From IMG/VR virus record IMGVR_UViG_3300042261_000081, positions 1 through 25,542 of that record: a stretch of 25,542 nt of DNA; one strand, given 5' to 3'. The notes under the pieces are model-generated. The model was given only the letters and a program-made list of their open reading frames with translations. It ran no database searches and had not been told where the DNA came from. Position numbers and translations under genes: made by a program. Below, one piece after another: positions 1 to 7,900 of this stretch; within the stretch, counting starts at the first letter, position 1, and each line of letters starts with the position of its first letter. The stretch comes from a virus.

Positions 1-168
1 GTTTTCATCAAAAAGCCAGAGCCCATCGAGCGCGTGCATGTGGTCTTTGATGTAGTGCCATGGTTTGACTACGACATGGTGCGGGACGCCTGGACGCCAA
101 ACGAGTTCTTCATGAAAAAACACCCATACGACATGATTGTCGATGGCGATTTTGGACCAAAGGGGTAA
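1..168 (+). CDS. 3' end of an unidentified virion-module gene (5' truncated by the window)
   Basis: An open frame runs from the first base to a TAA at 166-168 and encodes 55 residues that begin VFIKKPEPIERVHVVF and end VDGDFGPKG. The start lies outside the window. The fragment is acidic and aromatic, with WFDYDMVRDAW in the middle. I do not recognise a family. It ends 5 bases before the radical SAM gene on the same strand, so the two are probably co-transcribed. The downstream neighbour after the radical SAM gene is tail-assembly-chaperone-like, so this fragment may belong to a tail or fibre protein, but that is inference from position only. Confidence 0.6.
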   Translation, partial: VFIKKPEPIERVHVVFDVVPWFDYDMVRDAWTPNEFFMKKHPYDMIVDGDFGPKG

Positions 169-173
169 CGTAG

Positions 174-1520
174 ATGGGCAAATTTACGATCAACGCCATC
201 CGACAGGATGGGCAACACATCGTCCTGCGGTACGACAACCAGGCGTCAACGCTTACCTGGGATGATGGTCGTCCGGTTGTCGAAGTCGGTGTTGGTACCT
301 TCCGAGATGCAGCAGTAGTGTCAGTGGACCAGCCTGGTGGCAAAGGCAGCATTCGCACGCTCAAGATCAGCCTTGGCCTGTCGTGCAACTACGAGTGCAG
401 CTATTGCAGCCAGCGCTTCGTGCCGCACGCTGATTCGTCCAACCCTGGTGACGTGGACGCATTCCTTGCACAACTCACCGACGCCTTGATCGAGCCGCCT
501 GAGCGCATTGAATTCTGGGGCGGCGAGCCCTTCGTTTACTGGAAAACCCTCAAGCCATTGGCTGAGGGCCTGCGCCACCTTTATCCGCAAGTTCATTTCA
601 ACATCATCACCAACGGCAGCCTGCTCGACGCCGAAAAGAATGAGTGGCTGGACCGCTTGGGCTTCGCTGTCGGTCTGTCGCACGACGGTCCCGGCTACCA
701 CGCTCGCGGCATGGACCCGCTGGATGACCCCGAAAAGCGTGTTTCCATAATGGACTTGTACGGCCGCCTGCATCCGCAAGGCCGAATCAGCGTGAACGCT
801 ATGGTGCACGCCGGTAACCAGAGCCGCGCTGCTATCCAAGCATGGCTGCAAGAGCGCTTTGGCCAGGATGTACGCATCGGTGAGGGCTCGTTCATCGACC
901 CATACGACGAAGGCGGGCTAGCGGCCACGCTGACTACACCGGGCGAGCACATCGCTTTCCGTGCGAATGCCCTAAAAGAGCTGCGTATGGGTTCAGTGGC
1001 CAACTTCGGTATCGGGCAGCAGAAGATCATGGATTTCGTCCAGTCGATCAGCACTGCGCGCCCAGCGTCTGCCTTGGGCCAGAAGTGCAGCATGGACAGG
1101 TCTGACAACATCGCAGTGGACTTGCACGGCAACGTCCTGACATGCCAGAACGTGAGCGCCGCCGCAACTGCGCCCAACGGCCAGTCGCACCAGATCGGGC
1201 ACCTGTCCAATTTGCAGGCCGTGAAAATGCGCACGGCAACCCACTGGAGCAAGCGCAAGGACTGCGCTAGCTGCCCCGTGCTTCAGCTCTGCAAGGGCTC
1301 GTGTATGTTCCTTGAAGGCAAGCTCTGGGACGCTGGCTGCGATGCCGCCTACTCGGACAACATTCCGTTCTTTGCTGCTGCGGTGGAGTACCTGACCGGC
1401 TGCATCCCGATGGACATCGAGGGTGACTTCCGGGAAGACCGAAAGGACATCTTTGGGGCCCTCAACGGAATCCCTGAGGCGCCAGCCGCCAAAAAGGTAA
1501 TCCCAATCCAACCGGTCTGA
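174..1520 (+). CDS. Radical SAM enzyme with C-terminal SPASM domain (anSME-like)
   Basis: A 448-residue radical SAM protein. The CX3CX2C cluster motif is C71-C75-C78, and GGEP at 116-119 is the usual SAM-binding element. The C-terminal third has the full twin-cluster SPASM pattern of anaerobic sulfatase-maturase-like enzymes: C305, then G319-X4-C324, then C364-X2-C367-X5-C373-X3-C377 and C389. This predicts one radical SAM 4Fe-4S cluster and two auxiliary clusters. Enzymes of this layout act post-translationally on peptides or proteins (formylglycine formation, thioether or C-C crosslinks). The substrate here is unknown. The gene follows a truncated gene by 5 bases and precedes a tail-assembly-chaperone-like gene by 2 bases, so it sits inside the tail module. 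A purine-rich AAAGGGG lies upstream of the ATG. All key residues are intact. The family call is firm; the reaction is not. Confidence 0.92.
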   Translation: MGKFTINAIRQDGQHIVLRYDNQASTLTWDDGRPVVEVGVGTFRDAAVVSVDQPGGKGSIRTLKISLGLSCNYECSYCSQRFVPHADSSNPGDVDAFLAQLTDALIEPPERIEFWGGEPFVYWKTLKPLAEGLRHLYPQVHFNIITNGSLLDAEKNEWLDRLGFAVGLSHDGPGYHARGMDPLDDPEKRVSIMDLYGRLHPQGRISVNAMVHAGNQSRAAIQAWLQERFGQDVRIGEGSFIDPYDEGGLAATLTTPGEHIAFRANALKELRMGSVANFGIGQQKIMDFVQSISTARPASALGQKCSMDRSDNIAVDLHGNVLTCQNVSAAATAPNGQSHQIGHLSNLQAVKMRTATHWSKRKDCASCPVLQLCKGSCMFLEGKLWDAGCDAAYSDNIPFFAAAVEYLTGCIPMDIEGDFREDRKDIFGALNGIPEAPAAKKVIPIQPV

Positions 1521-1522
1521 CC

Positions 1523-1912
1523 ATGCCATACGCCTTCCTGAACCCAGACGGCACCATCAAGCAGGTGTTCAACAAACCCAATCCGTTCATGCGGTTGGGT
1601 GAAGGCGAGCGCATGGTGAACTACAACCCGCCGGAGGCCGACACCAGGATGTTCGACGCTGCGGCTGTCACTCCAGTCCCAGAAGACTCCATGGACGTTG
1701 AGTTCATTCTTGAGCCGCGCCCAGACGAGCTTGTTTGGCCGGTTATCAGAGAGCGGCGCGACGCGCTGATCGCAGAGACGGATTGGACCCAGCTGCCGGA
1801 TGTGCCTCTGGCAACCAAGGAAGCTTGGGCGGCGTACCGCCAAGCGCTGCGCGACATCACCACGCAGTCTGACCCCCGTAGCATAGTTTGGCCAACTCCA
1901 CCTAGCGCTTAA
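1523..1912 (+). CDS. Phage tail (fibre) assembly chaperone-like protein
   Basis: A 129-residue protein. The C-terminal half carries a pattern typical of phage tail assembly chaperone/tail fibre assembly proteins: RERRDALIAETDW (76-88), then WAAYRQALRDI (102-112), then a Trp-Pro-rich end (IVWPTPP, 121-127). The N-terminal half (MPYAFLNPDGTIKQVF) resembles the small beta region found ahead of this helical part. Such genes normally follow the fibre or tail gene whose folding or attachment they assist. Here a radical SAM gene lies immediately upstream, with a 2-base gap. The Shine-Dalgarno is weak, so translational coupling to the upstream gene is likely. The target fibre is not identifiable in the window. 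Confidence 0.72.
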   Translation: MPYAFLNPDGTIKQVFNKPNPFMRLGEGERMVNYNPPEADTRMFDAAAVTPVPEDSMDVEFILEPRPDELVWPVIRERRDALIAETDWTQLPDVPLATKEAWAAYRQALRDITTQSDPRSIVWPTPPSA

Positions 1913-1958
1913 CAAGCCGTTAGTGGATAATGTTGCCTGTAAACAACTGGAGTACTGC

Positions 1959-2186
1959 ATGTCCAACGTAGACAAACTCATTGCTAAGGGAGCCCAAATC
2001 GTTGGCGGCGACCTGATCCTGCGTCATCAAGTGGTGGGCATGTTCCGCTACGGCGACTTCATTCTGACCCCCGAAGGCGAAGCCGAATTGGCCATCACCG
2101 ACGTTGAAGTCAAGGAAGTGAAGAAGCCACGCGCCAAGAAAGCCGAAGCAGAGCCTGCTCCCGAGGACGTAGTCATCGAGGTCTGA
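1959..2186 (+). CDS. Small protein with Lys/Glu/Pro-rich tail, function unknown
   Basis: 75 residues from ATG 1959. GGAG at 1949-1952 sits 6 bases ahead of this ATG and decides the start over an in-frame GTG at 1923, which has no such site. Residues 1-50 look like a compact domain (VGGDLILRHQVVGMFRYGD), and the rest is a charged tail (KKPRAKKAEAEPAPED) of the kind seen in disordered phage virion tails. The last base of its TGA overlaps the ATG of the next gene. No family is recognised. Its place between tail-assembly and acetyltransferase-like genes suggests a virion or virion-accessory role, which is inference. Confidence 0.7.
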   Translation: MSNVDKLIAKGAQIVGGDLILRHQVVGMFRYGDFILTPEGEAELAITDVEVKEVKKPRAKKAEAEPAPEDVVIEV

Positions 2187-2605
2187 TGGGCACCCGCATC
2201 ATCTCCGACCCGGCTAGGGTTTTCACCTACTGCATACAGCACATCCCACTCAACGTGGTGGCTGGAATGAAGGGGCTGGGTCTGGAAGATGAGAGCGGTC
2301 AGTTAGTAGCTGGGGTTGTGTACGAAGGATACAACCGGCACAACGTGTGGATGCACGTCGCAGCTGAGCCTGGCGGAAAGTGGCTCAACAGAAGTTTTCT
2401 GCGGTACTGCTACCACTATCCGTTTGTGGAGCTGGGCTGCAAAAGAGTGAGTGGTTACGTGGAAGCCAGCAACCTGGCGTCCCGCCGTTTTTGCGAGCAC
2501 CTTGGGTACGCCCAGGAAGCTGTTCTAAGTGGCGCAGCCTCCGATGGAGGCGACGTGATCTTGTACGTGATGCGGCGCGAAGACTGCCGCTACTTGGAGA
2601 ACTGA
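2186..2605 (+). CDS. GNAT-family acetyltransferase-like protein
   Basis: 139 residues. The segment from about 84 to 110, GCKRVSGYVEASNLASRRFC followed by EHLGYAQE, has the GNAT signature in which a strand with an Asn is followed by a helix (N-xx-S-xx-F/L-xxx-LGY). GNAT proteins transfer an acetyl group from acetyl-CoA to an amine. Whether this copy is active, and on what, cannot be read from sequence. The classic Q/RxxGxG/A loop is not obvious, so the cofactor site may have diverged. The ATG overlaps the previous stop (TGATG), so expression is probably coupled. Small GNAT-like proteins occur in the structural regions of many podoviruses, which fits the context. Confidence 0.72.
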   Translation: MGTRIISDPARVFTYCIQHIPLNVVAGMKGLGLEDESGQLVAGVVYEGYNRHNVWMHVAAEPGGKWLNRSFLRYCYHYPFVELGCKRVSGYVEASNLASRRFCEHLGYAQEAVLSGAASDGGDVILYVMRREDCRYLEN

Positions 2606-2606
2606 T

Positions 2607-3620
2607 ATGGGTAAGAGTAGCGCTCCGGCACCCGATCCGCAGATGGGCCAGGCGTCCCTGGACCAGGTGAAGCTGAACCGGCAGATTTACGACGACTACC
2701 GCACGCAAGACGCGCCGTGGATGAAGGACCTTGCCAACCGGGCTATCGGTATCAGCGAGTCCAACGCTGCTCGCGCAGGTGAGCTGTCCGACTACCAGCT
2801 GGGTCAGATGAAGTTCAACGACCAGCGGTACCGCGACGTGGCTATCCCGTTTGAGGACAAGCTGCTCGAGGATGTCAACCGTTTTGACTCCGCAGGATAC
2901 AAGAACCAACAGATCGCTTCCGCCCTGGGCGATGTCCAGCAGCAGTTCTCTCAAGCCTCCGAGCAACAGCGACGTGGCTTGTCTCGTATGGGCGTAAACC
3001 CTAACTCAGGCAAAGCGCTTGCAGCAAACTCCGGCATGGGCATGGCCCAAGCCAAGGCGATGGCTGACGCCGCCAACAAAACCCGCATGGCCGCAGACCA
3101 GGTCGGCCTGTCGTCCAAGATGCAGCTGTATGGAGGCATGAAGGGCCTTGCTGGACTGGGGGCTACCAACGCCGGCTTGGCCACTGGTGCTATCGGCGCG
3201 GGCAACTCTTCGGGCATGGGCGTCACCAGCGGGGGCAGCTCGTACTTGAACGCCAACAACGCCGCTACCGGCGTCATGAACTCCGGCGTGTCGTCTGGTT
3301 TGAGCTCGTATGGCAACTACGTCGGCCTGCAGCAGAACGCCGCCAACATCAACAACTCGAACGATCCGTTCAACACCATCCTTGGCGCCGCCAGCGCGTA
3401 CGGCATGAAGACCTTGATGGCGTCCGACCGTCGCCTCAAGACAGACATCAAAGCTGTTGGCGTGACCGACAGCGGGCTGACGGTGTACACCTACCGCTAC
3501 AAGGCCGGAGGCCCGGTGATGATGGGCGTGATGGCTGATGAAGTGGCCAAGCTGGCGCCGCAGGCGTACGCCCCTGGCGCGGCCAACGGGTTCGACGCTG
3601 TCGACTACTCCAAACTGTAA
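2607..3620 (+). CDS. Gly/Ala/Ser-rich virion protein with C-terminal S74-type intramolecular chaperone
   Basis: 337 residues. Residues 1-130 are helical and Gln-rich. Residues 130-260 are Gly/Ala/Ser/Asn-rich (for example GNSSGMGVTSGGSSY). The last 65 residues match the peptidase S74/endosialidase intramolecular chaperone domain: SDRRLK at 273-278, then GLTVYTYRY, GVMADEVAKLAPQA and a terminal VDYSKL. In that family the Ser and Lys spaced by five form the self-cleavage dyad; here these are S273 and K278. The domain is better known at the ends of tail spikes and fibres, where it assists trimer folding and is then released. This short protein sits between a GNAT gene and ejection-type genes, so it may be an internal virion or neck/tail protein. 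GGAG lies 8 bases before the ATG, which is one base after the previous stop. Confidence 0.8.
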   Translation: MGKSSAPAPDPQMGQASLDQVKLNRQIYDDYRTQDAPWMKDLANRAIGISESNAARAGELSDYQLGQMKFNDQRYRDVAIPFEDKLLEDVNRFDSAGYKNQQIASALGDVQQQFSQASEQQRRGLSRMGVNPNSGKALAANSGMGMAQAKAMADAANKTRMAADQVGLSSKMQLYGGMKGLAGLGATNAGLATGAIGAGNSSGMGVTSGGSSYLNANNAATGVMNSGVSSGLSSYGNYVGLQQNAANINNSNDPFNTILGAASAYGMKTLMASDRRLKTDIKAVGVTDSGLTVYTYRYKAGGPVMMGVMADEVAKLAPQAYAPGAANGFDAVDYSKL

Positions 3621-3629
3621 GAGGTCACC

Positions 3630-4952
3630 ATGGGATCGTTCCAATCTGGTTTCAAAATGGGGGCGGATGCCTTCGACTCCGCCGAGCGCAACCGCCTACT
3701 GCAGGAACAACTGGCCCTAGACAAGGCTCGTGACGCTCGAGCTGCGGAAGAGCACGGCTTGCGTATGAGTGGTCTGCAGCGCGTGGAGAACGCAACGCAA
3801 GACCTGGACCGAGTAACTCGCCTGGGTATCCAGAACCAAGACGCGATCAAGGCCAACGACGCCGACTTCGAAATGGCTGTGGAAGCTACCGGTCGCGGGC
3901 TGGCCATGCCAAAAGCTGCACCGATGCTGCCCGAGTGGAACCCCGCCAGCGACATCGACGTCAACAAGGCCCAGATGGCTCTGGCTGCTGCCAAGGGCGA
4001 CATGCAGGGTATGGAGACCCTGCGCGCCTCCCGCAAGGGCATGCAGTGGGACGAAGGCTACAAGAAGCACTTCGACGACTGGAGCAAGATGGACGACGCT
4101 GCCAAGGGCTCGCTCATCGACAAGCTGAGCTTGGACGCCAACATCAAAGGCTACGGCTCTTGGGTGCCTGGTAAAGGCAAGCAGGCTGGGTACATGAACT
4201 ACATGGCTCCTGGCGGTGACCCGGTCAAGCTGTCCGCCAAGGAAGCTGGCGACCTGTACGTCCTGACCAACCTCATGCAGCTCGACCCAAGCCGCGCTCG
4301 CTCCGAGATGGACAAAGTCTCTGACAAGGTCCGGGCTGTTGCTTCTCAAGCGTTTGAGGCGCAGACCAAGGGCGTTACGGCCAACAACACGGCCACGCAC
4401 TACGCCAACTCCGACGCCAACGACGCAGCGCGCACGTCAGCCATCGCCAACCGATACAACCGCCCCCAGGCCTCGGACCTGCGTGAGTTCACTGACGCCG
4501 ACGGCAAGGCCGTCATGGTGGATGTCACCGGGCTCAAGCGAAACGCAGACGGGACTATCCCTCTGCCCGCTGGGCTTAAGCCACGAGCTGCCAAGCCGGA
4601 GTACACCCCACAAGCGTGGGCGAGCACGGTCAAGGACCTGGCTGCTACAGGTATGTCCGTGGAAGACGCACAGATGCGCGCCGACATGATGTTCGGTCGT
4701 GGTGGCCCCAGCGGGCTGGACGCCAAGCTTCAGTCCATGAACAAAGGCCTGGCGGGCAACAAGGCCCCTCAGATCATCCGCAAGGGCGAGACATCGTTTG
4801 TCGACCCTACGCGCCCTGTGCAGTCCCCGATTGAGGACTTCATGCGCGAAAGCGAGCGCGGGTTGTTTGGTGGTGTGAATTACTTCTACCGCGACCCGCT
4901 AACAAACCGTAAATACTCCGTCGACGAATACAATAAGCTGTTGTCTAAGTGA
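3630..4952 (+). CDS. Putative internal virion / ejection protein
   Basis: 440 residues, no recognised enzymatic motif. The N-terminus (MGSFQSGFKMGADAFDSAER) and long charged-Ala helices through residue 250 resemble the helical internal virion proteins that podoviruses encode just ahead of their giant ejection protein. The C-terminus, after about residue 370, is a looser region ending in VNYFYRDPLTNRKYSVDEYNKLLSK. AGAGG lies upstream of the ATG, 9 bases after the previous gene, and the giant gene starts 8 bases after its stop. The role is inferred from position and composition, not from a matched family. Confidence 0.65.
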   Translation: MGSFQSGFKMGADAFDSAERNRLLQEQLALDKARDARAAEEHGLRMSGLQRVENATQDLDRVTRLGIQNQDAIKANDADFEMAVEATGRGLAMPKAAPMLPEWNPASDIDVNKAQMALAAAKGDMQGMETLRASRKGMQWDEGYKKHFDDWSKMDDAAKGSLIDKLSLDANIKGYGSWVPGKGKQAGYMNYMAPGGDPVKLSAKEAGDLYVLTNLMQLDPSRARSEMDKVSDKVRAVASQAFEAQTKGVTANNTATHYANSDANDAARTSAIANRYNRPQASDLREFTDADGKAVMVDVTGLKRNADGTIPLPAGLKPRAAKPEYTPQAWASTVKDLAATGMSVEDAQMRADMMFGRGGPSGLDAKLQSMNKGLAGNKAPQIIRKGETSFVDPTRPVQSPIEDFMRESERGLFGGVNYFYRDPLTNRKYSVDEYNKLLSK

Positions 4953-4959
4953 GGTTCTC

Positions 4960-7900
4960 ATGCCCCGTTCCATCGCCGATATTCGCCGTGCCAACGGTGG
5001 CCTTGAAAACCTAACTGACGAAGACATTCTTCACGCAACGTACGAGGACTACGCCCCGTACTACAAGTCCATCGACGACTACGCAGGCGCTATCGGTTAC
5101 AGCGGTGCTGGGCGGGGGCTGGCAGGTGCCAGGCTTTCCGCAGGTGTAGACAATTACCAAGCCGGTTTGCTGGGCCTCGGCGGTGCTGCTTCCCGAGCCG
5201 TCGGCGCAGACGGCATGGCCGACTGGTTTGACCAACGCCGCATTGCAAACGAAGATGCTGCCGCCTACGCGCAGCAGCGTGCCCAAGACCTGGGCGCAGT
5301 TGACGACTGGCGTGACATCGGGGGTGTCGGTGCTGCTGCCAACTACGTTGGTGGTCTTGCTGCCCAATCTCTGCCCTACCTTGGCGAAGCTGTTGTCGGC
5401 GGTCTCGCTGGCCGTGGGCTGTCCTTTGGCGCTCGTGGCGCGCTACGCGGGGCACTGACTGAGGCCGAAGCTGCTGCAGCTGCTGGTCGGCTGGCCAGAA
5501 ACCAGACCCTGGGCGCCGTTGGCGCCTCCTACCCCAGCTCAGTCGGCGACATTCTGAGCAACCAGCGAGAGGCTGGTGGAGAAGACCTTGGCTCGGCCTT
5601 GGTTGGCGGCGTGCCGTACGCAGCGCTAAACGCTCTTGGTGAGACCGGCCTGGTAGCTCGCGGGTTCCGTCCGCTGACCCAGTTTGAAGGCGGCGCTCTG
5701 CGCCGTGGGGCGCTTGCTGCTGGGCAGACAGCCTTGGAAGAAGGCGTTGGCGAAACCGGTCAGGAACTGGTCAACCAGTACTTTGGCCGCATGGCCATCA
5801 ACCCTGGCGAAGGTCTGTTCAACGACGAAGCCAACCGCCGGTACCTCGACTCGTTTGTAGGCGGCGCAGCGCTTGGCGGCTTGATGGGCGGCGCTGCTGG
5901 CGTTCGCGGTCGCCGCGAGTTCCGTACAGTTGACGATGGTCAGTTCGACCTGACCACCAACCCCAACGAGTCTCCAAACCTGTCCATCTACGGCAACGAC
6001 TCTGTAGTGCCCCTGCAGGAGCAGTTGGCGCAGCAGTTTGGGCTTAGCCGAAAACCTCAGTCTGGGTACGAGAAACAGTTCCTCGAGGCGTTCAATGAGC
6101 CAAGCGGTCAGCGCGTCGTGGACGAGAACGGTATTGAGCGCGAGCTCAGTGTCGGTGAAGTCATGCAGCGCCAGGCTGGTGTGCCCGACCAAGCCCCCGC
6201 GCAAGAAAGTGTTGCGGAAAAACAACAGATTGCGCCGACCAAGGTCTTCGACGATGTAGACCGCGCCCTGATGGAGCGTGGGGTAGCACCTAACAAGCTG
6301 CGCAAGGACCTGTACACTGAACTGCAAGCGTCGGGCCTCGACCCGGCGCACGACAACCTGGCCGGCTTCTGGCAGCTCATGTCGTCAGGCTCTACTGGCA
6401 AGGCGCGCACAGAGTTGGCCAAGGCTATTGCCGCTGCCAAGAAGGAGGCAACCAATGTCAGCGTACCAAGCGTGTCTGACCCCGCAGTTGCAGCAAGCAG
6501 TCCTGCAGGGGGCCCTGTCAACAGCGGAGGCATGGCTACTCCTGGACCAGTTTCTGCAGTCGGAGAGCGAGCTGGTGGAGATGCCGTACGAGTTGGAGCA
6601 CCAAGCAACCAAGCTCCTGTTGTGGCAAATGGAGCCGGAGAACGAGCTGCCCCTGTAGGCGAGAACACTTCCATGTTGGCTGGCTCCAACCCGGCCACGC
6701 CGCCCGTTGGCAAAGCCCCAAGCCCGCAAGCCACCCCAGTGGCGCAAGCAGCGGACCCGTTCCAAGTTGACCCTGCGTATGACGAAGACGCAGACCGCCT
6801 CGAGATCGCCCGCATGACTGGGCGTGGCGCGGAAGTAGACGCCATCGAACAAGAGGCATCTGGTCAGCGCGTAGACGCAGTGGATGTTGGCACCGCCGAC
6901 GCAGAAGCCATCATTGGCAAACACCTGGAAGGCTCCAAGACAGCTGCGCGGGATCGCAAGATTCTCGACGCGTGGCTGGCCACTGCGCGTACCGCTGGGT
7001 ACCGCAGCAAGGGCAAGATCAAAGAAGCCCTGGCCAAAGACTTCGGCATCGGCGCCACACGTGTGGAGCAGATCGCCAACATCAAGAAGATAACCGCAGC
7101 CGCAAAGGCGCTGGGCTACACCGAAGAGCAGGCCTACGAAGCCCTGGGCATCCCCATGCCGAAGTCGAGCGCTGCCACTGCCGAAGTCGCAGACGACACC
7201 AGTGCTGAACGCAAGGCACTGGAGAACGCGATTGAAGACCTCAATGCGCGCATCAAGACAGCCAAGGCCGGTGAGAAGCTGGACCTGGAGGCGCAACGCA
7301 AAGAGCTCAAAGGAGTTCTGAGCGGCCTGAAAGATAGCGCCACCGAAGAGGAGCGCGGCCAGGTAGCCGCTGCCCTGACCAAGGCTGGGTTCACCACAGA
7401 AGAAGGCGCTGGCTTTGGGCTGGACGACAGCCGCCACTGGCAGAAAGAAAGCTCCAGCGGCAACCAGGGAGCAGAAGGCTTCCTGCGCTTTGCCAAGCAG
7501 ATCGAGGACATCCGGGCCGCCATCGCTGAGCTTGAGCAGCAAGGTCTGTCCAACGTTGTTGGCGAGCTCGAGGGCTTGGCTCAGAAGATTCAGGATGAGG
7601 CCGCTGCTGCCGCTGCTGTCATCGAGGCCGCCAAGGCACCTGCTGTGCCCAAGCGCGAAGTGTCCGCCGACCTGGCTGCGGTAAAGCAGAAGTTCAAGGA
7701 CGTTGGCCGCGACGTGGCCAAGATGGAGCCGGAGGAGCTGCGCATGCTGCGTGGCGAGGCCGAGCGCTTCAAGAACACTGACCTGATGGCCAAGATCGAC
7801 GCGCAGTTGGGCGTCGAACCCATCGCTGAAGAAGCCAAGACAGACACTGAGAAGGCTCGTGGCGCATGGGACAAAGAGGCTAAGTCTTACGACGGCGCCC

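Noticed and set aside
1903-1931. Possible promoter (GATAAT ahead of the 75-residue gene)
   Set aside because: The only TTAACA-like -35 is 11 bases away, and the hexamer at 17 bases spacing does not match.
7729-7749. Internal GGAGGAG followed by an in-frame ATG in the giant gene (possible shorter isoform)
   Set aside because: The GGAGGAG arises from two Glu codons and the ATG is in the giant frame; nothing else supports internal initiation.
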